A stretch of 50,163 bases of DNA. Source: an uncultured Collinsella sp. (GTDB lineage Bacteria > Actinomycetota > Coriobacteriia > Coriobacteriales > Coriobacteriaceae). The notes beneath the pieces are model-generated. The model was not told where the DNA came from. It saw nothing but the letters and a program-made list of their open reading frames with translations, and made no database searches. The position numbers and the translations under genes were made by a program. Each line of letters begins with the position of its first letter. The stretch's first letter is position 1. Below are positions 39,741 through 48,104 of this stretch, one piece after another. The stretch covers positions 1 to 50,163 of the forward strand of contig CATWID010000011.1 in the NCBI GenBank assembly GCA_958350755.1. Reading direction: 5' to 3'.

Positions 39741-40859
39741 TTGCAGAACTCTGATACCCCTAAAGTTTCTCTGCTTGTCCCCATTTGCAATGTCGAACGC
39801 TACCTGCGCGAGTGCCTCGATTCCGCCGTGGCGCAGACGCTCAAGGATATCGAGATCATCTGTATCAACGACGGCTCCACCGATAGCTCGCCAGACATCA
39901 TCCGCGAGTACATGGAGCGAGACCCCCGTGTGAAGATGATCGATAAAGCCAACAGCGGCTACGGCGACTCGATGAACCGCGGCCTGGAGATGGCGCGCGG
40001 TGAGTACGTGGGCATCCTTGAGTCCGATGACTATATGTTTGAGGATTCGCTCCAAAAGCTGGTCGCCAAGGCCGATGTTGAGCATGCCGATGTGGTAAAG
40101 GGCGACTTTTACCTGTATTGGTCCACGCCCCGCGAGCGCCGTGAGCTGTTTGGGATCATCGACGAGCATATGACGGGCGCCGCATATCGCCCCGTCGATC
40201 GCCCGGGCATCTTCTACCGCAAACCTTCCATTTGGTCGGCTATCTATCGGCGCGAGTTTCTCAACGACAATCAGATTCGGTTCCTTCCCACGCCGGGTGC
40301 CTCGTATCAGGACGCAGGCTTTAACTTTAAGGTTTGGGCTTGCGCCGAGCGTGCCGCGTTTATTGCGGACCCCATTTTGTGCTATCGCCAGGATAACGAG
40401 AAGAGCTCCGTTAATTCGCCCAACAAGGTGTTTTGCGTGTGCGACGAATATGCCGAGATGCAACGTTTTTTGGACGAGCGTCCTGAGCTCAAGGCTCAGC
40501 TCCAGGGCATTTTAATGCGCATGAAGGTCGATACGTACCGTTGGAATGATGGGCGCCTGGTCGATGAGTTGCGCGAGCGGTTTTGGGAGAAGGCTTCACC
40601 CGAGCTCAAGGCCGATTGGGATGCCGGTCGCTTTGACCTGTCGCTGTTTGATCCGCGTGGCGAGACCGACCTACGGTTGATGATTAAATCGCCCCGCGCC
40701 TACATGGATTCGCGTTTTGATTTTAAGAAGCCCGGCAAGCTGAACACGTTTAAGCATTACTTTAGGATTGGTGGGCTGCCGCTGGTATGGCGTGTGCTGA
40801 CGTACCAGCGTGCCTATGGAGACAATCCGCATCCCGATGACGTGCCGGCGGCACAGTAG
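39741..40859 (+). CDS. Family 2 glycosyltransferase (paralogue B)
   Basis: A 372-residue GT2 enzyme: KVSLLVPICNVERYLRECLD, ICINDGSTDSSPDII, DKANSGYGDSMNRGLEMARG, ESDDYMFEDSLQKL, KPSIWSAIYRREFL and LPTPGASYQDAGF. The start is TTG behind a perfect AGGAGG. It is the close paralogue of the gene at 37516; identity is highest in the first 100 codons and in the IWSA/GAS-QD region, while the C-terminal acceptor part diverges. This suggests duplication followed by a change in acceptor. Confidence 0.87.
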   Translation: MQNSDTPKVSLLVPICNVERYLRECLDSAVAQTLKDIEIICINDGSTDSSPDIIREYMERDPRVKMIDKANSGYGDSMNRGLEMARGEYVGILESDDYMFEDSLQKLVAKADVEHADVVKGDFYLYWSTPRERRELFGIIDEHMTGAAYRPVDRPGIFYRKPSIWSAIYRREFLNDNQIRFLPTPGASYQDAGFNFKVWACAERAAFIADPILCYRQDNEKSSVNSPNKVFCVCDEYAEMQRFLDERPELKAQLQGILMRMKVDTYRWNDGRLVDELRERFWEKASPELKADWDAGRFDLSLFDPRGETDLRLMIKSPRAYMDSRFDFKKPGKLNTFKHYFRIGGLPLVWRVLTYQRAYGDNPHPDDVPAAQ

Positions 40860-40871
40860 GAGCGAGTGATT

Positions 40872-41939
40872 ATGGCTACCCCCAAGATTTCCGTTGTCGT
40901 TCCCATCTACAAAGTGGAGGAGTGCCTGGCCTGGTGCCTGGACTCCCTGCTTGCGCAGGACATGCCCGATTGGGAGGGCGTGCTGGTCAACGATGGCTCG
41001 CCGGACGGTTCGCGCGATATTGCGGCTACCTATTGCGAAAAGGACGCGCGCTTTACGCTGGTCGATAAAGAGAACGGCGGTCTGTCGAGCGCGCGTAATG
41101 CAGGCATCGCCGCGTCCACGGCGCCTATCGTCGCGTTTTTGGATTCCGACGATCGCTTTACGCCCGATGCGTGCCGTGTGATCGTCGGCGCCTTTGAGCG
41201 TGAGGGCTGCGACGTTTTGACATTTGGGGCGAATCCATATCCGCTCGAGGCGGGGTATCCGTGGCTTAACTATGTGCTGAGCCCACGCGATGTGTCGTTT
41301 GAGGGCTATAGCTCCGAACTGCTGTTTAGGGAAGCGTCTCGCCCCTTTGCATGGCGCACCGCCTGCAAACGTGAGTTTTTGCTGGGCAATGGGATCGTGT
41401 TCGATGAAACCGTTAAGTATGGCGAGGACCAGGTCTTCGATTTTGCCGTGTACGGTCGTTCGCGCAAGACAGCGCTTATCTCGAACAAGCTGTATGACTA
41501 CCGTGTCGCGCGCAAAGGCTCACTTATGGACACCATGCGCTATGACGACGAGACGCGACTGTTGGAGCACGTGAAGATTTACTCCGCGGTGCTGGCTGAC
41601 TGGCAGCGCGACGGTCTCGATGTCCAGCATGCCGATGACCTCGCGTACTTCCTCTGCGATCTGGTGCTGTACGATGCGCTCAGGCTGTTGGGTACGGACT
41701 GCGGCAAGGTGTTTGCTGCCGTTGCCACGGAGCTTGCCGGTTCTGCCGTGGGCAGCGATGCTGCGCTCGCACACTGCGCTCCTTCTGTTGCTGCTATGGT
41801 GCGTGCGGCGCTTACCGGCAAGGCCCCCAATGCCCGTGAGTGCAAAAAGCTCATGTTCTATTACGACGTCTTGAGGTTTGGGCGCCTGGGTGCCTGCAAA
41901 CGCATGGCAGCGAACGCCCTGGGAAAGCGAGAAGTGTAG
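40872..41939 (+). CDS. Family 2 glycosyltransferase
   Basis: A 355-residue GT2 enzyme: KISVVVPIYKVEECLAWCLD, VLVNDGSPDGSRDIA, ENGGLSSARNAGIAAS, the donor motif FLDSDDRFTPDA and YGEDQVFDFAVYG. The ATG at 40872 is nine bases from AGGAG; a GTG at 40866 is too close. The stop codon is followed directly by the next ATG, so it is coupled to the large glycosyltransferase. Confidence 0.87.
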   Translation: MATPKISVVVPIYKVEECLAWCLDSLLAQDMPDWEGVLVNDGSPDGSRDIAATYCEKDARFTLVDKENGGLSSARNAGIAASTAPIVAFLDSDDRFTPDACRVIVGAFEREGCDVLTFGANPYPLEAGYPWLNYVLSPRDVSFEGYSSELLFREASRPFAWRTACKREFLLGNGIVFDETVKYGEDQVFDFAVYGRSRKTALISNKLYDYRVARKGSLMDTMRYDDETRLLEHVKIYSAVLADWQRDGLDVQHADDLAYFLCDLVLYDALRLLGTDCGKVFAAVATELAGSAVGSDAALAHCAPSVAAMVRAALTGKAPNARECKKLMFYYDVLRFGRLGACKRMAANALGKREV

Positions 41940-44426
41940 ATGAGTATCAAGCGTTTGGCACTTTGCCGCAGTCAGGGCCGTCTGTTTGTGCTGCTTCGTT
42001 TTGCCGGTCAGGATGTTGCCGCGCTTATTGAGCGGGAGGGCTCTCAGGCGTTTGCCCATGCGACGACGAGCGGTTCTTGTGTGCCGTCGCTGGTGCTCCC
42101 GGTCGATCATGGCCGTGTGCTGGCGCTTTGCCCTTCCGTTTCCGATTGCGAGCGCGAGCTCGCTGTCTTGGTGCTTCCGTTTTTGGATGGCTCGTCGATA
42201 GATGTCGTTTTTGCATCCGGTGGCCATAAGCTTGGCTCCATTCGCCTCGATAGCCGCGTGGCCAAGCTGGAATCCAAGATTAACTACAAAGCAAAGCCTA
42301 CGCTGTGCGCGCTTATCCGCGATGCGCAGCGTGGCGAACACTGCGTCCGCTACGAGATTGATGCCATTCGCTATTTGCCGGCAGACGCCGGCGCGGTGTG
42401 GCGCTATGAGGTTACCTGGGCGGGAGACCCCCAGTGCGTACCTGAGCTCCAGATCTTCGATACGCATATGAATGCCATCAATGCCACCGTGCATGTGTTT
42501 GAGTCGCAGACCGATGTGCCGCAGCGCAACGGATGCCGCGTCAATAAAACGTATCTGAGCGTTGAAATGCCTCAGGATATACGAGATTTTGTCGCGATTG
42601 TGAGCGATCCCACAGAGCGGATCCAGAGTGGTTTTTGCGCTATGGATGGTCGCCTGTACAACGGCATGGTCGATGACAGCTGGAACCGCATGAAGGACGC
42701 GCGTGCAGACGACGCAGCTTATCGACGTTGGTTTGAACAGCATCGTGCAAAGCCGGGTGATTTGGTGTGCCAGCGTGCCGCTTCGGCGACCTTTGCCTAT
42801 AGGCCGCTCGTGAGTATTGTGGTGCCGTGCTACAAGACTGATCGGGTCTACCTGCGCGAGCTGCTGGACTCGGTGCTAGCCCAGAGCTATGGCTACTGGG
42901 AATTGCTGCTGTTGGATGCCTCGCCCGTATGGGACGCGGTGTCTAATCTTGCGGCCGACGCCAATGACGAGCGCGTTCGCCGCATCGAGTTGCCCGGCAA
43001 CGGCGGCATTGTGCTCAACACCAACGCTGGTATTCAGCAGGCGACTGGAGACTACTTCGCGTTCTTGGACCATGACGACATCCTGGAACCGGACGCATTA
43101 TTCCGCTATGTTTCCGCGCTGAACAAGACTGCCGAGGACGAGCGTCCCCAGGTCCTGTTCTGCGACGAGGACATGTTCCAGAAAACGGGGGAGTGGGGCC
43201 AGCCGGTCTTTAAGACGCGGCTCAACGTCGACCTGCTCTATAGCCATAACTGCGTGACGCATTTCCTTATGGTGGAGAAGGCGCTCATCGATCACATTGG
43301 TATGTCCCCAGAAGACGTTGCGGGTGCCCAGGATTACGACCTGACGCTCCGCTGCCTTGCGGCCGGCGCGCGCTTTGAGCACGTTGCGCATGTGCTGTAT
43401 CACTGGCGCGTGCATCCGGGATCGACCGCCGATGGTTCTGCCGATAGCAAGCCGTATGCTATTGAAGCCGGGCGCCTTGCGCTTCAGCGCCACTTTAACG
43501 CGCTGGGCATTTGCGGAACGGTCGAGGAGACCGAGACGCCGTTTGTCTACCGCATGCGCTATGCGCTGCCGGAGCCTGCGCCGCTGGTGAGCATTGTGAT
43601 TCCCACCAAGGATCACATTGAGACGCTCGACGCCTGTGTAATGTCGATCGCCCAGAGAGTCACGTATGCCAATTACGAGATTGTCTTGGTGGAGAACAAC
43701 AGCGAAGCTCCGGAGACGTTTGCGTATTACGAAACCCTGCCAGAGCGCGTGGCTGCAGCATCTGAAGGCAAGGGCATCGCGCGCGTTGTGTACTGGCCGG
43801 GCGAGTTCAATTACTCTCAGATCATTAATTTTGGCGTGGAGCATGCCAGAGGCGACTATCTGCTGTTGCTCAACAATGATACCGAGGTCATAAGTCCGGA
43901 CTTTATCGAAGAGATGATGGGGTATCTGCAGCGTCCCGATGCGGGCGTGGTGGGCGCCAAACTCTACTTTGCCGATCATCTGGTGCAGCATGCCGGCATT
44001 TTGGTTGGCGTGCGCGGCGCACTTGCCCATGCCAACCAGGACTTCTCAGCAAAGCGCGAGGGCTATCTTGCCCGCGCTGTGCGCCCGGGCAACTTTAGTG
44101 CCGTGACGGGCGCCTGTCAGATGGTGCGACGCGACGTATTTGAGCAGGTCGGCGGCTATAACGAGGAATTCGCCGTTGGCTTTAACGACGCTGACTTTTG
44201 CCTGCGCGTGTGGGAGGCGGGCTTCCGCACCATTTTTACGCCCTATGCCGAGCTGTACCACTACGAGTTCACCTCGCGCGGTAGGGAAGAGGCCAACGAG
44301 GAAAAGCTGCGCCGCTGGAAGCGCGAGCAAGCACTGTTCATTCAGCGCTGGCCTGAGTTCTTCTTGACGGGCGATCCGTGGTTGGGGCCGAACATATCCG
44401 CTGCGAGTGAGTATTTCTCGCTTTAA
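41940..44426 (+). CDS. Large glycosyltransferase with two GT2 domains
   Basis: An 828-residue protein. Residues 1-275 are a non-catalytic region of unknown fold. The first GT2 domain runs from about 285 (RPLVSIVVPCYKTDRVYLRE) and has YFAFLDHDDILEPDAL and VAGAQDYDLTLRCL. The second begins near 545 (PLVSIVIPTKDHIETLDACV) and shows YEIVLVENNSE, GDYLLLLNNDTEVI, TGACQMVRRDVFEQVGG and FNDADFCLRVWEAGF. This arrangement matches bifunctional polysaccharide synthases, for example rhamnan or O-antigen types, where two linkages are made alternately. It is the last gene of the five-gene block and starts immediately after the preceding stop. Cytoplasmic or membrane-associated. Confidence 0.87.
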   Translation: MSIKRLALCRSQGRLFVLLRFAGQDVAALIEREGSQAFAHATTSGSCVPSLVLPVDHGRVLALCPSVSDCERELAVLVLPFLDGSSIDVVFASGGHKLGSIRLDSRVAKLESKINYKAKPTLCALIRDAQRGEHCVRYEIDAIRYLPADAGAVWRYEVTWAGDPQCVPELQIFDTHMNAINATVHVFESQTDVPQRNGCRVNKTYLSVEMPQDIRDFVAIVSDPTERIQSGFCAMDGRLYNGMVDDSWNRMKDARADDAAYRRWFEQHRAKPGDLVCQRAASATFAYRPLVSIVVPCYKTDRVYLRELLDSVLAQSYGYWELLLLDASPVWDAVSNLAADANDERVRRIELPGNGGIVLNTNAGIQQATGDYFAFLDHDDILEPDALFRYVSALNKTAEDERPQVLFCDEDMFQKTGEWGQPVFKTRLNVDLLYSHNCVTHFLMVEKALIDHIGMSPEDVAGAQDYDLTLRCLAAGARFEHVAHVLYHWRVHPGSTADGSADSKPYAIEAGRLALQRHFNALGICGTVEETETPFVYRMRYALPEPAPLVSIVIPTKDHIETLDACVMSIAQRVTYANYEIVLVENNSEAPETFAYYETLPERVAAASEGKGIARVVYWPGEFNYSQIINFGVEHARGDYLLLLNNDTEVISPDFIEEMMGYLQRPDAGVVGAKLYFADHLVQHAGILVGVRGALAHANQDFSAKREGYLARAVRPGNFSAVTGACQMVRRDVFEQVGGYNEEFAVGFNDADFCLRVWEAGFRTIFTPYAELYHYEFTSRGREEANEEKLRRWKREQALFIQRWPEFFLTGDPWLGPNISAASEYFSL

Positions 44427-44636
44427 AAAATGGATATTAGGAAGCCCTCAACTTACTTTCGATATGAGCTGAGAAGATAGCAACGTCTAGGCGATTTGCT
44501 GCAATGCATCACGATAGCTCGATACTTCCGCGATACGTTTATACAGACTTATACAACACGATATTATCCGATATAGTCTGCGATAATTATTTAAACGATG
44601 ATTGGCTGTTAATCGATTCCCTAGAAAGGCAAACAA
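44427..44636. other. AT-rich junction after the glycosyltransferase block
   Basis: About 210 bases, clearly richer in A and T than the genes before it, with no gene. It marks the left edge of the accessory island. Whatever N-terminal coding sequence the following ATPase fragment once had is absent here. Confidence 0.4.
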
Positions 44637-45125
44637 GTGGAGGTAGCGCTCTCTATGGGCGATAGTTTTGTCGCGACTGTGACCATAGAGGACAATCTTC
44701 TGTCGAGAGCCGCTAAGGCCACTAAGGGCTATGCCTATCTGGTGCAGCTGGTCGGTTATTCTATTTGGCAGCGCGCCAACTTGCATCGTGCCAAAAGTGC
44801 CATTGTGAGCGAGCGCGACGTCACCGAAGGCATTGCGCTGGCAGAGGCTCGTTTTCACGATGTTGTTCACGAGCCAGCGATTTCCGGACTGGGGCCTAAC
44901 GATATCAAATACCTTTTGGCGATGTGCGAGGATAAACAACAGTCCAAATCAGCCGAGATTGCTAAGCGCATGGGTAAAAAGACCAATGAGATCAGCTCTA
45001 TTAGGGCCAAATTGCTACAAAGAGAGGTTATTCAGGCACCACAGAGGGGCTACGTGCAGTTTGCCGTGCCGGACCTAGATATCTATCTGCGAGAGAATGC
45101 TGCGGAGATTCTCGAGCGGTTCTAA
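44637..45125 (+). pseudogene. C-terminal fragment of an AAA-family ATPase
   Basis: 162 codons that match only the C-terminal lid and winged-helix part of an actinobacterial AAA ATPase family: DNLLSRAAKATKGYAYLVQLVGY, then FHDVVHEPAISGLGPNDIKYLLAM, a winged helix (SAEIAKRMGKKTNEISSIRAKLLQ) and a final RGYVQFAVPDLDIYLRENA. No Walker A or B motif is present and no coding extension is found upstream, so the ATPase core has been lost. The frame starts at a GTG. It may be inert, or persist as a DNA-binding remnant. Confidence 0.65.
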
Positions 45126-45176
45126 ATCGAGGCATGAATAGCTGCCGGTTAACTGCCTTTGTCGACTTGGCTCGCG

Positions 45177-45221
45177 TCCCCCCAATCTAGTAGACTTTAA
45201 ACCGTTGCTAGATTAGGGGGA
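45177..45221 (+). promoter_or_regulatory. Inverted repeat overlapping a ribosome binding site
   Basis: CCCCCAATCTAG and CTAGATTAGGGGG flank about 18 bases. The right arm contains the purine-rich AGGGGG that would serve the ATG at 45228, so the stem could hide the ribosome binding site. A comparable GGGGG-preceded start is seen at 49946. Confidence 0.4.
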
Positions 45222-45227
45222 TTTTCA

Positions 45228-45255
45228 ATGAAACGCTCCATGAAACTGGTTTCTG
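45228..45255 (+). pseudogene. First codons of a truncated gene, probably secreted protein
   Basis: ATG followed by MKRSMKLVSA, preceded by TTAGGGGGATTTTCA. The start resembles the secreted-protein start at 49946 in both leader and first residues. The sequence then changes to istB sequence at about 45256, so an insertion or deletion has removed the rest. Confidence 0.4.
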
Positions 45256-45612
45256 CGAGGACCTCGTGCTGGTGGGGGACGTCAGCACCGGCAAGACGCA
45301 CATGGCCTCGGCGCTGTGCATGCTGGCGTGCGAGCGGAGGATGGAGGCCCGCTTCTTCACCGCGTCATCGCTCGTCATGCGGCTGCGGCGCGCCCGCGAC
45401 GAGGGGCGCCTTGACCGTGAGGCCGCGCTCATCGGCTGCGCTAGGCTGCTCGTCATCGACGAGCTCGGCTTCCTGCCGCTGGATCCCGACGGCGCGCGCG
45501 CTCTTCTAGGTGTTCGCCGACGCCTACGAGCGGCAGTCGGTGGTCATCACCACGAACCTGGAGTTCAGCCGGTGGGGCGCGGTGTTCGGCGACGACCAGA
45601 TGGCGGCGGCCG
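45256..45612 (+). pseudogene. istB fragment (IS21-family helper ATPase), plus strand
   Basis: The central and C-terminal part of an IstB-type ATPase: EDLVLVGDVSTGKTHMASAL (Walker A), ARLLVIDELGFLPLDPDGAR (Walker B), then FADAYERQSVVITTNLEFSRW and VFGDDQMAAAV. The frame changes near 45495, where one extra G in a GC run would explain the shift, and the expected Gln codon of LFQVFADAYE is TAG (45507-45509). The N terminus is missing and the C terminus stops at a junction with an oppositely oriented fragment. Not functional. Confidence 0.82.
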
Positions 45613-45902
45613 TGCGCATCGCCAGGGCCACGGCCATGTGGGTCTTGCCCCTGCCGGTCTTGCCGAAGAACACGAGGTCCTCGCGGGCGCCGACGAAGCC
45701 CAGCGAAAGCATGTCGTCGCGGCCCCAGCCCTCGGAGAACCGCACGTGCGACCAGTCGAACCCCTCGGCCGACTTGTGCACGGGGAGCCTCGCCTGCCTG
45801 AGCAGCCGTGCCCTCTTGGTCGCGTCCCTGTGCGCGAGCTCGGCCTCGAGCATGGCCCTGCAGCCCGCCACCTGCGTCCTCTATCTTGTCCACGTCGATC
45901 AT
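45603..45902 (-). pseudogene. istB fragment of a different IS21 element, minus strand
   Basis: Read on the minus strand from an ATG at 45902 with AGGAGG upstream: MIDVDKIED, then after a small frameshift VAGCRAMLEAELAHRDATK, LPVHKSAEGFDWSHVRFSEGW and the Walker A segment FFGKTGRGKTHMAVALAMRT. It is the N-terminal half of an IstB protein. Its Walker A region differs from that of the plus-strand fragment, so the two come from different elements. They meet head to head at GGCGGCGGCC (about 45602-45611). Confidence 0.8.
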
Positions 45903-45974
45903 TCCCTCCTGCCTTTGCTCGTTGCCGATACGACGCACCGACAACGTTAAGGCATGCGGTCTGGTCGGCGTGGC

Positions 45975-46024
45975 CGTGCTCAAAACCGAAAAACTATCGT
46001 GCTCAATTCTGAAAATCGGATGTG
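45975..46024. mobile_element. IS21-like terminal repeats
   Basis: Two related units, GTGCTCAAAACCGAAAAAC and GTGCTCAATTCTGAAAATC, lie about 20 bases apart just upstream of the minus-strand istB fragment. Multiple short terminal repeats of this kind are typical of IS21-family ends. No istA lies between them and istB, so the transposase gene has been deleted. Confidence 0.5.
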
Positions 46025-46145
46025 ACCAAACCCGCAATCACGACGTTAACAAACACAAACACAAATAGGCCGGCGCCAACGACAGGCTCGCCCCGTCGAG
46101 GCGGGCTGGGATATAATTTCCTAGAAGGAGGCCAAGGGAGGTTCG

Positions 46146-47147
46146 ATGAAGAAGGGCATGAGCATCAATTCCCTCATGAAGCACATGAGGACGAATCACG
46201 GTATGGAGGATTTGCGGGGGAGCGACAGAAAGATACTGCTGAGAAACATGGGCTATTTCCATGGCTATAAAGGCTTCCGGTTTGTCCGAAAGCCCAAAAA
46301 TGCGCTCCCCCTCCCTTCGTTCGATGCACTCATGGACATATACGGGTTCGATTCCGCCATCAAGGCTGCAATCTACCCGGAGATAATGTTCATCGAAACG
46401 GCGGTTAAAAACATAGTCTTGGCCAGAATACTTGAGAACATAGAGGACCCCGGGCTGGCGACCTTCTTAAAGCGCGGCCTCCGGACATGCAGGGATGTCA
46501 ACGGAAGGGTCGTGAACGGGCAGATGGGGGAAAAGCTCAAGCTCAAGAGCCAGCTTCAGAACATCGTGAGACGGAGTTACAAAAACGATCTCGTGAAGCA
46601 TTATGTCGATCGCGACGATGACGCGCCCGTTTGGAGCATTTTCGAGGTGATGACCCTCGGCGATCTCACAAGCGTATGCAGAAGCCTTCCCGATGAAATC
46701 CTCGCCGATATCGCAAGCGACCTAGGTCTCTTACATGCGAACCCCGGCATCGTCATCAACATCGTCGAGACGATTCGTCCCTTAAGGAACGCGGTCGCCC
46801 ATAACGGGGCGGTATTTGATTCGAGGTTCAGCCAATCGGTTAAGTATCCCAAGACCGACAGAAACCTGGCCGCGGTTGGCGAGCTTCTCGATGAGGATCT
46901 TTCTATCGGGTACAGGTTGAATTTCAATTCCATAATCGACTACATCGTTCTCCTGGCCTACCTATTGACCTTGCTAACGCATCAGAAGAAGCGTTCCAGA
47001 GATTTTCTTCGGAAATGCCTGCGGGAGCTCGAGAAGCTCGAGAGCGCTGTCGGGGTTGATACGTACATGATGATCGTCGGAAGCGGTGACCGGCAGAAAT
47101 ACGGATTTATTGAGGGGTTCATCGATGGCTACGGGCGCAAGCGGTGA
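46146..47147 (+). CDS. Abi_2-family abortive-infection-like protein with HEPN motif
   Basis: A 333-residue protein of the AbiD/AbiF (Abi_2) family. The N terminus INSLMKHMRTNHGM and LLRNMGYFHGYKGFRF matches the start of the family, followed by IYGFDSAIKAAIYPEIMFIETAVKNI. RPLRNAVAHNGAVF holds the HEPN RNase signature R-x4-H (Arg214, His219). Related proteins stop phage multiplication by cleaving RNA and halting the infected cell. The gene is intact, with AAGGAGG and GGGAGG sites and a TATAAT at 46112-46117. It is the only intact gene between IS remnants, so it is likely an acquired defence gene. No partner gene is seen. Confidence 0.82.
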   Translation: MKKGMSINSLMKHMRTNHGMEDLRGSDRKILLRNMGYFHGYKGFRFVRKPKNALPLPSFDALMDIYGFDSAIKAAIYPEIMFIETAVKNIVLARILENIEDPGLATFLKRGLRTCRDVNGRVVNGQMGEKLKLKSQLQNIVRRSYKNDLVKHYVDRDDDAPVWSIFEVMTLGDLTSVCRSLPDEILADIASDLGLLHANPGIVINIVETIRPLRNAVAHNGAVFDSRFSQSVKYPKTDRNLAAVGELLDEDLSIGYRLNFNSIIDYIVLLAYLLTLLTHQKKRSRDFLRKCLRELEKLESAVGVDTYMMIVGSGDRQKYGFIEGFIDGYGRKR

Positions 47148-47195
47148 CGTTCCTTCCGTGTGCTAATATGTGACGAGAGAAACGGCGAAACGCCG

Positions 47196-47231
47196 TGGGA
47201 GGGGCCGATCAGTCGACTCCTCCCTTTTAAT
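47196..47231 (+). terminator. Terminator of the Abi_2 gene
   Basis: GGGAGGGG and CTCCTCCC-type arms flank a loop of about 16 bases and are followed by TTTTAAT. Confidence 0.6.
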
Positions 47232-47261
47232 ATGAGTTGAACATTGCCAAGAGGCAAAACC

Positions 47262-47300
47262 GGCCCGGCCGCCCGCGGAGCTACCGCGCACGGCCGGGCC
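47262..47300. repeat. Strong GC-rich two-part hairpin
   Basis: GGCCCGGCCG (47262-47271) pairs perfectly with CGGCCGGGCC (47291-47300). Inside, after two unpaired bases on each side, CGCGG pairs with CCGCG around the loop AGCTA. No T run follows, so it is not a typical terminator. It lies downstream of an IS110 transposase remnant on the minus strand. Confidence 0.75.
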
Positions 47301-47554
47301 TACCTATCTTCACCCTGCGACCGCGCCGCTGGAGGGCGTGTCTGCTCGACGCACGTTCGGCATTCTAATATCCGCGCGTGGCCTTCTCGGCTGCGCATTT
47401 CGTTGCTACGGCTGGGGGCCTCGCGGCGAAATCGGAGTCTTTATGCGGGCATGGCGGTCTCCCGCCGCCCAGAAAAGGGACTCGGATGGCCTCCCAACGG
47501 CCTCGAGCGCGGCGCGCGCCGGGGTCGGAACCCGTGTCCGGGGGCGGCGGCGCG
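47301..47554. other. GC-rich non-coding stretch inside the island
   Basis: About 250 bases of high GC with no protein of recognisable origin, although long frames are open by chance. It probably belongs to the decayed IS110-type element whose tail lies at 47555-47725. Confidence 0.35.
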
Positions 47555-47725
47555 CTACGCCGCCGCCATCCCGGCTATGGCCCACACCCAGCACGCCATC
47601 TCGCGCGCCGTGGCGCAGTTGGCCATGCACGGCCTCTTGCCGGCGGCGGCCATGGCCTCCCTGCGGTCGATCAGCCTGCGGTTGCACTTCGTCGCGTGGC
47701 GCCGCGTCGCGGGGCGACCTCTGAC
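47555..47725 (-). pseudogene. C-terminal remnant of an IS110-family transposase
   Basis: Minus-strand translation ending at a stop at 47555 contains RRHATKCNRRLIDRREAMAAAG followed by TAREMACWVWAIAGM. The order of a basic helix, a GK turn and an A-R-E-h-A-x-W-x-W-A segment matches the C terminus of IS110/IS116 transposases. The catalytic parts are absent, so only the tail remains. The identification rests on a short segment. Confidence 0.45.
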
Positions 47726-47817
47726 CTGTATCGTTTTTTCGGACACGCGGGCTGGAGGGATCGTGTGGCCGCGATGCCCTAGACTGCATTCAAGCCGATG
47801 GACGGAAGGATTGCCTC

Positions 47818-48104
47818 ATGGTCGCCAATCAGAAGAAGTACACCGACGAGTTCAGGCGGGAGACAGCCGACTACGTCATCTCCACGGGGCGCCCCATAAC
47901 CCAGGTCTGCGGGGAGCTCGGGCTCAACCCCAAGACGGTGAACGACTGGGTGCTCAAGCGCAAGCGCGAGTTGGGGGGCGAGCCCGACCCGAGGGCCGAG
48001 GAGCGCGAGCTTCGCGAGGCGAGGAAGCCATACGCGAGCTCGAGGCGGAGAACGCGTTCCTAATAAAAGCCGCGGCCTTCTTCGCCAAAGAGCAGGCACT
48101 CTAG
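47818..48104 (+). pseudogene. IS3-family orfA, frameshifted
   Basis: Starts at ATG with GGAAGGA upstream: MVANQKKYTDEFRRETADYV, then a helix-turn-helix (ITQVCGELGLNPKTVNDWVL). Near 48024-48030 the frame slips by one base; the following frame gives AIRELEAENAFLIKAAAFFA and ends KEQAL. Homologues are continuous here, so one base has been lost. The slip is well before the normal orfA/orfB overlap, so it is not the programmed frameshift of IS3 elements. Confidence 0.8.

Noticed and set aside
48010..48040. Programmed frameshift in the IS3 orfA
   Set aside because: No slippery A-rich heptamer is present, and the slip lies inside orfA, upstream of its conserved C-terminal helix; a one-base loss is simpler.
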